Source: Chitinophagales bacterium (GTDB lineage Bacteria; Bacteroidota; Bacteroidia; Chitinophagales; UBA2359). From it: a stretch of DNA of 44,630 nt. Of this stretch, positions 1 to 7,903 are shown piece after piece. A model generated the notes under the pieces. The model did no database searches. It was not told the DNA's origin and worked only from the letters and a program-made list of their open reading frames with translations. The position numbers and the translations under genes were made by a program. The stretch lies in NCBI GenBank assembly GCA_020629005.1, contig JAHDEE010000008.1, forward strand, positions 25,906 to 70,535, in the 5' to 3' direction. Every line of letters begins with the position of its first letter. Within the stretch, counting starts at the first letter, position 1.

Positions 1-776
1 AATTCAGGAAACTTGGAAGCAATCAGATCACCAGACAGGGTCCATATATGTGCCTGTCCTTCGCGATACACCGCCTGGACGCGTAAGCCTCTCCATTTCC
101 ATTCTAACAACCAATCTGAAGCAGGCCCAAGCTCCTCAAGATCAAAATCAACTTCTCCCCCACTCATAAAAGGATACGGTCTGCACGTGGCTGCAATCCT
201 ATTGTCCTTCGCAAATTCTGCGGCAAATCCTGATTTGATATTCCAAGCGTTTTCCAATAAGTAACAAACGCTTGCACGATCAACCTGCAGAAAAATAGAA
301 ATCGCATGACTAATAACAAACTGACCCGGTGATAGCCTGAAACCACCTGTCAGCAGTTTGCAAAAAATGCGGCGTACACCAAAGTCCATCTCTCGCAAAC
401 AAGCCAGAACAAATGCGGCCTGCTTCCCCTCCTCCGTATTTCTGATTTGTTCCAGCACATCAATCAGCTCGCACAAGGACCTATCAACAGTATTGCTGGC
501 GCAGCCCAACAACAAACTCAGTGTCTCCAACTTGTCACCTACCGCTCTGGCGCTGGCATCATGCAACCACAAGGGAATCTCTGTTTCTTCCAGCAGGCAG
601 GAACGCAGCAACTTTTGAGTCATTACTCTTCTCGGGCGTCTGCCGCTCAATAATGCTACTGCCCGTAGCCCCTCTGCATCTTCTACCTGCCTAAGATAGC
701 CTAGCAGCAAGGCACTGCATTCCAGGCGATCACTGCTGCCTTCAAGAGAGTCAATCAGAGCGACAAACTTATTCAT
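1..776 (-). CDS. ATP-dependent DNA ligase, N-terminal part (cut by window edge)
   Basis: This is the first 258 codons of a ligase of the family often annotated 'cisplatin damage response ATP-dependent DNA ligase'; the C-terminal part lies outside the window. The N-terminal helical region has the family's LSGRRPRRV-type segment near residues 42-50 and the stretch reading IPLWLHDA. The nucleotidyltransferase domain begins near residue 215 with EWKWRGLRVQ. K227 is the expected lysine that would carry AMP. Family members normally read KxDG here, but this protein reads K227-W-R229-G230, so the Asp is replaced by Arg. The ATG overlaps the stop of the upstream exonuclease gene (ATGA), which indicates translational coupling. 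Family identity is fairly sure from sequence and context; catalytic competence is uncertain. Confidence 0.85.
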   Translation of the reverse strand, partial: MNKFVALIDSLEGSSDRLECSALLLGYLRQVEDAEGLRAVALLSGRRPRRVMTQKLLRSCLLEETEIPLWLHDASARAVGDKLETLSLLLGCASNTVDRSLCELIDVLEQIRNTEEGKQAAFVLACLREMDFGVRRIFCKLLTGGFRLSPGQFVISHAISIFLQVDRASVCYLLENAWNIKSGFAAEFAKDNRIAATCRPYPFMSGGEVDFDLEELGPASDWLLEWKWRGLRVQAVYREGQAHIWTLSGDLIASKFPE

Positions 777-1813
777 CTATGCTCAGCTTTTCCAGTCGAC
801 GAATCAACACTCAACTCAGCCTCACCAAGGTCGCCATACTCTGTTTCCAGAACCCTCGCATCTAGACCTTTTTCCTTAAGCCAGCGACTAAACGGCTCAC
901 TAAAACCATGTGTTACATATACACGCTCCGCACCACAATGCTGCACTGCCTGGTTTAGTCCAACCCAATCCGCATGATCGGACAAGACAAAGCCTTTCAC
1001 AGCCCGATTACGGTTTCTGCTACGGCTCATCATCCAGCCGGAAGCCGAGGCAACAGCAAACGGACCTTGCTTCTTCAACCATTCCGAATTTAAGATTGCA
1101 CTGGTGGCAACCACAAGTCCTTTCTGCTTTTCACCAGCAGGAAATTGCTCCGGTAGTACATATGTCGATTTCAAGCCTACACCTTGTGCCCTAATCACAT
1201 CATTGGTTTTCTTGATGGAGCCATAATCGTACACCGGCCCAATGCTCTGATCCAGATTATGGACAAGTCGCTGGGATTTGCCAAGCGAATAACAACAAAT
1301 AATACTAAGTATTCCCAAGGATTGATTGCCACGCCACCACTCGTGAATCTCCTCAAAAACCTCGGACTGGCTCTTCCAGTGATACACCGGAAGCCCAAAG
1401 GTAGATTCAGTAATAAAGGTATCACAGCGCACAGGCTCAAAGGCAGTACTGATCCCATCGTCCTGAATCTTGTAATCTCCAGATGCAACCCAAACCTCTC
1501 CCTTGTATTCCACCCTAATCTGAGCCGAACCTATTATATGACCCGCCGGATGAAAGGAAAACCGAACACCATTGATGATCACTGGCTCGCAATAGGATAC
1601 CGACTCAATTTTCATACGCTTGCCAAGGCGAAACTGAATCACCGGCTTTGCCAAATCTGTACATAAATAGGACGCATGCCCATATCGAGCATGATCACTG
1701 TGACCATGTGTAACCAAAGCCTTGCGCACCCGTTTCCAGGGGTCTATATAAACATCAGCCCGAGGACAATAGATACCCCGATCATTGAAAACCAAAAGCT
1801 CAGAATGCATCAT
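773..1813 (-). CDS. Ligase-associated DNA exonuclease (metallo-beta-lactamase fold)
   Basis: A 346-residue metallo-beta-lactamase-fold nuclease of the type found beside the ATP-dependent ligase in bacterial DNA-repair clusters. The metal-binding signature THGHSDHARYGH follows an N-terminal RGIYCPRADVYIDPW segment, and a downstream SDHADW and a VTHGF segment complete the likely metal and phosphate site. It probably processes DNA ends before the ligase seals them; this role is inferred from family and context. The open frame extends nine codons upstream to a TTG at 1840, but homologues begin close to the first ATG, so one of the two adjacent ATG codons (1813 or 1810) is the likelier start. The gene overlaps the ligase start by four bases. 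The helicase and phosphoesterase often found in such clusters are not in the window. Confidence 0.9.
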   Translation of the reverse strand: MMHSELLVFNDRGIYCPRADVYIDPWKRVRKALVTHGHSDHARYGHASYLCTDLAKPVIQFRLGKRMKIESVSYCEPVIINGVRFSFHPAGHIIGSAQIRVEYKGEVWVASGDYKIQDDGISTAFEPVRCDTFITESTFGLPVYHWKSQSEVFEEIHEWWRGNQSLGILSIICCYSLGKSQRLVHNLDQSIGPVYDYGSIKKTNDVIRAQGVGLKSTYVLPEQFPAGEKQKGLVVATSAILNSEWLKKQGPFAVASASGWMMSRSRNRNRAVKGFVLSDHADWVGLNQAVQHCGAERVYVTHGFSEPFSRWLKEKGLDARVLETEYGDLGEAELSVDSSTGKAEHR

Positions 1814-2190
1814 CTTCCCCGGATCTAAATTTAATTTCAAAAAGTTTCCTAAAGTTTGTCACAGAATCGTCACAAGTTCTATAAATGACCAATCTTAGGT
1901 TCAACAGCTTTAGCCCTATACCCCATAAATTGACACAAATTAAACTAGAATGATTTTTGATACCTTATGGATAATAGTCGATTAGAGCAATTGCATGCAG
2001 CGTTCTCGCTTTCGACCGGCTCTATAAGGTAAAGGACAGTTACTTCAGTTTTAAAACATGGAGAACGAATTAGTCAAATAGAAGACATCAGTAGAAGCAT
2101 TTTCCCCTTGCCTGTTGATTGTTAGGCTTGCTTTTAACCCAGCATTGCCGTATATTTATGGATCCCTAATATGAATATTAGAAAAAACCG
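1814..2190. other. Divergent intergenic region
   Basis: A 377-base AT-rich gap between the divergent exonuclease and cytochrome peroxidase genes. It must hold promoters for both directions. Apart from the candidate promoter at 2128-2158 I see no coding potential, RNA gene or clear repeat. A short frame beginning with the ATG at 2171 stops after seven codons. Confidence 0.6.
2128..2158 (+). promoter_or_regulatory. Candidate Bacteroidota-type promoter for the peroxidase gene
   Basis: TTG at 2128-2130 is followed after 20 bases by TATATTTA at 2151-2158. This is one base off the Bacteroidota -7 consensus TAnnTTTG, with acceptable spacing from the -33 TTG. The start codon lies 32 bases downstream. 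The match is short and could be chance. Confidence 0.35.
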
Positions 2191-3666
2191 ATGAAGATGA
2201 AGAAATTCTTGTACCCACTTGTGTTAATGCTTGCTGTTGGACTTGTCTCCACCACCACGGACGAGCAAAGAACTGCCACCGGAGATAGGGTGGTCGCCAC
2301 AATGAAAATGAACGGAGACGAAGTAGTGCTGGAACTTCCTGAAGTGCTGGACAACTATAGTGATGTGGACATCCCGGATCATTACTCCTTCTACGAAGAA
2401 TTTGCTTCTCCTAGCAATCCAGGTGCAAGTGAAATCACAGACGCCGGAGCTACCTTGGGTCGTGTCCTCTTCTATGATCGAAACCTATCACAAAACCGAA
2501 CGGTTTCTTGTGGTTCTTGCCACCAACAATCCAAAGGATTTGCTGATCCTGTCCAATTTAGTGAAGGCTTCGACGGAGTGAAAGGCAACAGAAACGCTCT
2601 CTCTATTGCGGATATCGGATTTGCCTTCTACCCAGCCCTGTTCTGGGATGATCGCGAAGTTGATCTGGAGCACATGGTTTTACTACCATTGCTGGATGGA
2701 AAAGAAATGGGAATTACGCTCGAAGAAGCCGTTGAAAGAGTGGAAGAATCCGACTACTATCCGGATTTGTTCGCCGCAGCATTTGGAGACAGCGAAGTAA
2801 CTAGCGAAAGAATGGGATCTGCGATGGCTCAATTCATCGCTAGCTTCAAAGTTGTAAATACTGAGCTGGACAGAGTAATCCTTGAAAATGACTGGACTCC
2901 AGAATTGGAAGCAGGTAGAGAACTGTTTAAGTCACACTGCTTTAGCTGCCACAGTACAGTAGTTCCTGAAGAAGGTGCTATCGATTTTGTTCCTTCCCTA
3001 CCATTCTTCAATTCGCTGATCGGCCCACACAATACGGGTCTATATCTTGAATATGGAGAAGATCAGGGAGTTGGTAATGAAACTGGTTCTCCTACCGATA
3101 ATGGCAAATTCAAAACACCTTCGCTCAAGAATGTTGCTCTTACAGGACCATATATGCACGATGGAAGCCTTGAAACACTCGAGGATGTGATCGACTTCTA
3201 TAGCGATGAAGTACAGCCACACCCGAATTCAACTTTCAATTCACAGCCATATTATAGCCCGCTCGATTTGCCGCAACCATTCGTAGGTTTCGATCTTGAC
3301 GATGTAGAGAAGGCCAATCTATTGGTATTCCTGGAGTCATTGACAGATGAAGAGTTTATCACCGATCCGAAGTTCTCTGATCCGTTTAGAGTCGTAGAGT
3401 CTGGTGTTGGTGTTAACGATGCAGAAGCAAACGGCTTGTCTGTGTTCCCTAATCCAATGTCTGTAGCAACTACTGTACAGTCAGAAGATCCTCAAGACAA
3501 GATTTACACAATACGAATCATTGATTCTGCTGGTAAAGTAGTAGTAGATCAATTGGCAGACGCTTCTACTTACACTATTGAAAGAGGAAGCTTGCCTTCA
3601 GGCATCTATCTAATGAAGATTTGGTCTGACAATGGTATCAGCAGTGAAAAGCTGATCATCGAATAG
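2191..3666 (+). CDS. Di-heme cytochrome c peroxidase with T9SS type A sorting domain
   Basis: A 491-residue exported protein of the bacterial di-heme cytochrome c peroxidase/MauG family, which typically reduces hydrogen peroxide with electrons from small cytochromes. An N-terminal signal peptide covers about residues 1-20. The two heme c motifs are CGSCH (107-111) and CFSCH (250-254), and a GPYMHDGS segment after the second heme is typical of the family. The core ends near residue 405. It is followed by a roughly 75-residue tail with FPNPMS near the start, a VVVDQ segment and SGIYLMKI near the end, which is a type A T9SS sorting domain. This predicts export across the outer membrane and a cell-surface or extracellular location, unlike the usual periplasmic enzyme. 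An in-frame ATG two codons downstream (2197) is an alternative start. Confidence 0.92.
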   Translation: MKMKKFLYPLVLMLAVGLVSTTTDEQRTATGDRVVATMKMNGDEVVLELPEVLDNYSDVDIPDHYSFYEEFASPSNPGASEITDAGATLGRVLFYDRNLSQNRTVSCGSCHQQSKGFADPVQFSEGFDGVKGNRNALSIADIGFAFYPALFWDDREVDLEHMVLLPLLDGKEMGITLEEAVERVEESDYYPDLFAAAFGDSEVTSERMGSAMAQFIASFKVVNTELDRVILENDWTPELEAGRELFKSHCFSCHSTVVPEEGAIDFVPSLPFFNSLIGPHNTGLYLEYGEDQGVGNETGSPTDNGKFKTPSLKNVALTGPYMHDGSLETLEDVIDFYSDEVQPHPNSTFNSQPYYSPLDLPQPFVGFDLDDVEKANLLVFLESLTDEEFITDPKFSDPFRVVESGVGVNDAEANGLSVFPNPMSVATTVQSEDPQDKIYTIRIIDSAGKVVVDQLADASTYTIERGSLPSGIYLMKIWSDNGISSEKLIIE

Positions 3667-3694
3667 GCCACCGAGAAATAACAATCAGAAGAAT

Positions 3695-3725
3695 GGGGAA
3701 GTCGTCAAACGGCTTCCCCTTTTTT
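3695..3725 (+). terminator. Rho-independent terminator of the peroxidase gene
   Basis: GGGGAAGTCG and CGGCTTCCCC form a 10-bp stem with one G-U pair and a 5-base loop, followed by six T residues. It begins 28 bases after the peroxidase stop codon. Confidence 0.9.
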
Positions 3726-3761
3726 GTTGATGCGAACAAAATTTCTAAAGAATAAATTTCT

Positions 3762-3958
3762 GGAGCGATAAGGCTCTCCTTCGCGTTGACTCCAGTCCCG
3801 TGCTTCGTTCCAATTCAGGGCCCATCTGCCTGCTCCTGCTTGCGCTGTGGCATCTCTCCGGCAAGCTCCGAGCTACCACAGCGCAGCAGTCGCCACGGCA
3901 GCTGCACCCCTCATTTCCTCTTCGCCCGGGGCTATTTTGAAACTTCTGTCCGCCGCAG
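3762..3958. repeat. Dispersed intergenic element, copy A (~197 bp)
   Basis: This noncoding segment between convergent genes shares an ordered set of blocks with 30061-30256: GGAGCGA at the left end, CCCGTG at offset 35, CCCATCTGCCTGCTCCTGC at offset 59 (17 of 19 bases identical to the other copy), GCAGTC-N6-GCAGCTG, CCCGGGGCTATTTTG (identical) and GCCGCAG at the right end. Between the blocks lies a copy-specific hairpin: GCGCTGTGG and CCACAGCGC form a perfect 9-bp stem at 3842-3883. Its GC content is above that of the flanks. The right end abuts the 7-bp tandem repeat. It may be a structured RNA, a degenerate mobile-element relative or a REP-like sequence; I cannot assign a known family. Confidence 0.7.
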
Positions 3959-4028
3959 TACCCTCTACCCTCTACCCTCTACCCTCTACCCTCTACCCTC
4001 TACCCTCTACCCTCTACTCTCTACTCTC
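3959..4028. repeat. 7-bp tandem repeat, ten units
   Basis: Eight perfect copies of TACCCTC are followed by two copies of TACTCTC, 70 bp in all, then degenerate sequence. The array begins at the base after intergenic element A and runs into the 3' end of the minus-strand glycosyltransferase gene, supplying its last four sense codons and its stop. Such a perfect short repeat is likely to vary in copy number by replication slippage. Confidence 0.95.
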
Positions 4029-4979
4029 TACCCACCCAACCCTCTCAGCAACCAGATAGCGATTCTTATCGGGATCCGTGCGGCTAATTAACTCGCCCAG
4101 GAAGCCGGCGAGAAACAACTGAGCTCCAATGACAATGGCAACCAATGCCAGATAAAACAAGGGCTGGTCTGTCACCTCGCGGTAAGGAAGCTCATAGGAT
4201 GTACAATAAATCTTCTGTCCCAACAACCAAATAGTCACGACAAAACCAAGCAGGAAAGCCAGGGAACCAATAGTACCAAAAAAGTGCATCGGTCGCTTGC
4301 CGAACCGACTAATAAACATGATCGATAAAAGATCAAGATATCCGTTGATGAAGCGGTCCCAACCAAATTTGGTTGAACCGTATTTTCTGGATTGATGCTG
4401 TACCACCTTTTCTCCGATGTTTGGAAATCCTGCCCATTTGGCAATCACAGGAATATATCTGTGCATCTCTCCATAGACCTCAATACTTTTCACTACCCGC
4501 TTCCTATAGGCCTTAAGACCGCAATTAAAGTCATTTAACTGGATGCCTGAGGCGAGGCGGGTGGTCGCATTGTAAAACTTTGTGGGTATCGTTTTGGTGA
4601 TAGGATCGTAGCGCTTTTGCTTCCAACCGGAAACGAGATCATAACCATCTTCCATTACCATTCTGTAAAGCTCCGGAATCTCGTCAGGACTATCCTGGAG
4701 GTCGGCATCCATAGTGATAACCACCTCCCCTTGCACCAGCGCAAAGCCCTCGTTCAAGGCCGCGGATTTTCCGTAATTGCGTTGAAACCTGATCGCCTTC
4801 ACAGGATAAGTGCGGGCCAGCTCCTGAATCACCTCCCAGGACCTGTCTTTGCTACCATCGTCAATCATCACGATCTCATAGGATAGATCAGCGGTATGAC
4901 ATACACGATCTATCCAGGACGCTAGTTCAGGTAAGGATTCTTCTTCATCAAGCAATGGTACAACTACCGAGATATTCAT
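4014..4979 (-). CDS. Glycosyltransferase family 2, membrane-anchored (DPM/ArnC-like)
   Basis: A 321-residue GT-A-fold glycosyltransferase resembling polyprenyl-phosphate sugar transferases such as dolichyl-phosphate mannose synthase and ArnC. The nucleotide-sugar site shows IDDGS (39-43) and the metal-binding DADLQD (91-96), and the acceptor region shows the family's NDFNCGLKAY segment. Two C-terminal membrane segments follow (about residues 226-250 and 270-295). It probably loads a sugar onto a lipid carrier at the cytoplasmic face for envelope glycan synthesis; the sugar is unknown. A TTG-initiated extension from 5018 is possible, but the ATG at 4979 gives the standard MNISVVVP start. The normal end ...YLVAERVG is extended by WVESRE, of which ESRE and the stop come from the tandem repeat. 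It is the last gene of a likely operon with the two genes upstream. Confidence 0.9.
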   Translation of the reverse strand: MNISVVVPLLDEEESLPELASWIDRVCHTADLSYEIVMIDDGSKDRSWEVIQELARTYPVKAIRFQRNYGKSAALNEGFALVQGEVVITMDADLQDSPDEIPELYRMVMEDGYDLVSGWKQKRYDPITKTIPTKFYNATTRLASGIQLNDFNCGLKAYRKRVVKSIEVYGEMHRYIPVIAKWAGFPNIGEKVVQHQSRKYGSTKFGWDRFINGYLDLLSIMFISRFGKRPMHFFGTIGSLAFLLGFVVTIWLLGQKIYCTSYELPYREVTDQPLFYLALVAIVIGAQLFLAGFLGELISRTDPDKNRYLVAERVGWVESRE

Positions 4980-5060
4980 AGGCTTAACTTTGCGGGCCTC
5001 CGGAATTGCTGCTGACAATTGGTATCAGATGAACAATTGATCCCTGGCTGCGGAAGAGAC

Positions 5061-5603
5061 TTAGCGAAAATAGGAACCTCTACGTTTCCTACGAAATATT
5101 GCACCGAGAAACAAAGCGATGGCAAGGCCGGGGATAGAAAAGAAGGCAATATTCCGAATGCTGTTATATGGAGACCACAATAAGGTATTTGCCTTACTGT
5201 TGTCTACAAATTGCTCAATGCGGGCAGGAGAGAAGTGCAAGATCTCCATTAGCTCAATAATCGCATCGCTTGCACGATCATACAGTAATGGATTCAATGA
5301 AGTATCAACCACATTGTACATGATAAAGCTGAACACGGCCTTAAGGCTTATGCAGATAAGAAAGCAAAGAAATGCACTAGCAAACGCCATCCAATAGGGT
5401 ATCGGGCCGAAGAATGAACGCTTTAGGCTCACAAGCACTAGCACCATAGCTAAAGGCACAGCAAAGAAGTGAAGGAAAAAATTGCCGCTCGACAGAAAGG
5501 CCGAAGTGCCAATAATGTACAGCGTTAGATCAATGATGATCAGCAGTGCTCCCATCACTGTCCCATACTTGATTGCTTTTCCTAGAAAAGGGGAGTTGGC
5601 CAT
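5061..5603 (-). CDS. DUF4199 family membrane protein
   Basis: A 180-residue integral membrane protein of the DUF4199 type, which is common in Bacteroidota and has no established function. Four hydrophobic segments are visible, near residues 13-33, 42-60, 70-95 and 150-168, with a soluble, charged stretch between the third and fourth. The C-terminus is strongly basic (FRRKRRGSYFR), which suggests a cytoplasmic tail. It begins 17 bases after the BatA-like gene and precedes the glycosyltransferase, so the three are probably co-transcribed. Confidence 0.8.
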   Translation of the reverse strand: MANSPFLGKAIKYGTVMGALLIIIDLTLYIIGTSAFLSSGNFFLHFFAVPLAMVLVLVSLKRSFFGPIPYWMAFASAFLCFLICISLKAVFSFIMYNVVDTSLNPLLYDRASDAIIELMEILHFSPARIEQFVDNSKANTLLWSPYNSIRNIAFFSIPGLAIALFLGAIFRRKRRGSYFR

Positions 5604-5620
5604 AAGGCATCCAATTTAGT

Positions 5621-7642
5621 CTATCGCCAGAATCGCAGCAGTAAGATTTCAAGCAAGAGGAAAGCTAATGCGCCGATAATGCACCACTTCCACAGTACCC
5701 AGCCCTTATCGATTTCTCCAACCTCCATGGATAAATCTTTATTGGCTGCCTCAAGAAACTTCACATTCCCTTCCGGATACTTTTGCCGAAGCTGATCCGT
5801 ATTGAAATAATCCAATATAGATTCCTTTCTGTCGAAATTGAAGCCGAAGTAAGCCAGGGGATTGTTCTCATCCATGAAAAGCTCATAAATTCCAGCGTTT
5901 TTCAGTTGATTGTTCAAAGATAAAAAGAGCTTGGAACCAAGCGTCCTTTGCCCGGGAATAAACTCTTCTTCTTTACCCTTCAACTTAAAAACGGATTCGG
6001 ACTTCTTGTTGTTATTTTCTAATTCAACGAAATCATCCTGACCGATCGTATAGGCCAACTGACGATCACGACCAGCTACCAAAGTGATCTTATACATCAT
6101 TGGAACAAAGATCGCATGAGAGGGTACATTCGTGATGCTATTATCCATTGGTGCAGCACACATGTAAAGCTTTCCCCCTCCAATGCTATACTTGCTGAGA
6201 AAGGAGTTGCCATCTCGAAGCCGCAGCAGTACTTCTTCATTGGTAGCAGTATAGCGAGTCATTGGGAAACTCTTCTTCACGATTGGTAAGTCAATGTTCT
6301 TTGGCATCTTCTCAAAGACATCAGCAAAGACTTCCTGCTTCACGTTGATGAAGTCAATCTTCTTTTCAATATCCTCCCTCGAAGTATAGCTGTTGGCTCC
6401 GCAAGTTTTAAGAAAACTGTTATACGAACTGATGTCACTATCGGTGCCCGGGAAAATCATTACGCTACCACCATCCTGCAAAAACTGCTTGAGCTCATTG
6501 GCAAGTCCGGAAGGAACGGCTGTCAGCTCATTCAATATGATCAGTTGGTTTCCTGCTATCGTTTGATAGTTAAGTTGCCCAATGTTTTGGTTTTCCAGTT
6601 CAAAGCTACTCTCCTCTTTGAATAAGGCCTTGAGAAATCCATTTTCCCTGGCCTGGTTGATACTCAGCACCTTCAGTTTCTCTTCTACCTTAAAGGTGAA
6701 GAAGTAACTATCATCCGTTGTAATCGGATAATCAGTTAATGCGAGTTCTCCGCGATGCCATCCAGCCTCCGTAATAGTATAAGTAATCGTGTCTTCAATG
6801 CTCGACATGGCATTTACAGAAAACTCTTCAAAGGCTTTTGTTTGATCGTTAATTTTGAGGTTAAGTCTGGAATTTTCCACTCGTGCATTCCCTGTATTGC
6901 GAATGCGCACCATGATCTTGTTTGGTTGATTGAGCATCTGCACCGGCGAACTAAACCAAATGGAATCGATGAAGACATTTTGTTGCTCCACCGACTGCAG
7001 CGGCACAAAGAATATGTTCAGGCTGGTGTCATTCTTGAAGTCGACCACATTTTTCTGAAAGTCAGAAATTAGAAAAGTATTATTAACCGGAGCCTCGCTA
7101 CCTTCTATTGCCTGTTTCTGTCGTTCCAACACAGCTGACATCGGCTGCACATTAGGGCTGATCTCGATTTCGTCCACATAGGCCAGGAAATCCTCCTTAT
7201 TCAACAATCGTTGATGCTTTCCTTCAAAGTCATTGGTAATCACCTGAAACTGATCGGCCTCGCCATAGGCATTGGCTATTTCTCTGGCCTTGTACTTCGC
7301 CTTCTCAAACAAGGATACATCATCCGAAAGGGCATTCATGCTGAAGGAGTTGTCAACATAAACACTTACGGTCTTGGCTCCTTTTACCACTTTGCTCTCA
7401 TCTTTGGGAATGAAAGGCTGGGCAAAAGCGAAAACCAAAAAGGCCAATGCAAGGCAACGGGACAACAACACCATCAGGTGCTTCAACTTGTTTCTCGATG
7501 TGGTTTCCTCCTTTACTTGTTTGAGGAATCTCACGTTGGTGAAGTACACAGTCTTATACCGCCTGAAGTTAAACAGGTGTATAATGATAGGTATAGCCAG
7601 AGCCAAAAGGGCCCATAGGAAGGAAGGATAAAGAAAACTCAT
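5621..7642 (-). CDS. BatA-domain protein with von Willebrand A-like region
   Basis: A 673-residue inner-membrane protein. The N-terminus has the Bacteroidota-typical double membrane anchor: MSFLYPSFLWALLALAIPII, a HLFNFRRYK segment, then a second hydrophobic stretch near residues 58-80. A von Willebrand A-like domain follows, with DNSFSMN near residue 92 resembling the MIDAS start DxSxS. Next come an Ig-like or CARDB-like region and a glutamine-amidotransferase-like segment around residues 320-500, then a final membrane helix at the C-terminus (WKWCIIGALAFLLLEILLL). Related Bat proteins are linked to stress tolerance, but the function is not established. It is the first gene of a probable operon with DUF4199 and GT2 genes. 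Confidence 0.85.
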   Translation of the reverse strand: MSFLYPSFLWALLALAIPIIIHLFNFRRYKTVYFTNVRFLKQVKEETTSRNKLKHLMVLLSRCLALAFLVFAFAQPFIPKDESKVVKGAKTVSVYVDNSFSMNALSDDVSLFEKAKYKAREIANAYGEADQFQVITNDFEGKHQRLLNKEDFLAYVDEIEISPNVQPMSAVLERQKQAIEGSEAPVNNTFLISDFQKNVVDFKNDTSLNIFFVPLQSVEQQNVFIDSIWFSSPVQMLNQPNKIMVRIRNTGNARVENSRLNLKINDQTKAFEEFSVNAMSSIEDTITYTITEAGWHRGELALTDYPITTDDSYFFTFKVEEKLKVLSINQARENGFLKALFKEESSFELENQNIGQLNYQTIAGNQLIILNELTAVPSGLANELKQFLQDGGSVMIFPGTDSDISSYNSFLKTCGANSYTSREDIEKKIDFINVKQEVFADVFEKMPKNIDLPIVKKSFPMTRYTATNEEVLLRLRDGNSFLSKYSIGGGKLYMCAAPMDNSITNVPSHAIFVPMMYKITLVAGRDRQLAYTIGQDDFVELENNNKKSESVFKLKGKEEEFIPGQRTLGSKLFLSLNNQLKNAGIYELFMDENNPLAYFGFNFDRKESILDYFNTDQLRQKYPEGNVKFLEAANKDLSMEVGEIDKGWVLWKWCIIGALAFLLLEILLLRFWR

Positions 7643-7859
7643 AGTTGATGGGATTGTCCCTTTTTCCTGGTCCGCGGAATGTTATCCAGAGGCCAAAATC
7701 AGGCGTTCTTCTCGATTATCACGGAGATTAAACCAAGTGTAACATTATCAATGTTTTAGAACCACCCTTTCCTAACCAAATTTGTGCCATTACTGCGCTT
7801 ATTCAGCCAAAAACGACCTGCAAAGTAAAGAAATATTATGCACTTCACATTAGACTACG

Positions 7860-7874
7860 AAAAGCGGGGCTTTT
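7860..7874 (-). terminator. Short hairpin downstream of the GSCFA gene (weak terminator)
   Basis: AAAAGC-GGG-GCTTTT forms a 6-bp hairpin 30 bases past the GSCFA stop. The T run is part of the stem, so termination would be weak. The rest of the gap 7643-7903 shows nothing I can name. Confidence 0.3.
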
Positions 7875-7903
7875 GGTTCTGTAACCGGGCTCAGAAAGCT
7901 GGT

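Noticed and set aside
3959-4028. Short regular repeats considered as a CRISPR array
   Set aside because: The units are 7 bp with no spacers and no cas genes nearby; it is a simple tandem repeat.
3786-4091. Plus-strand open frame with a repeated TLYPLPS peptide
   Set aside because: It is a translation of the TACCCTC tandem repeat and the upstream noncoding element; it has no protein-like composition and overlaps the glycosyltransferase end.
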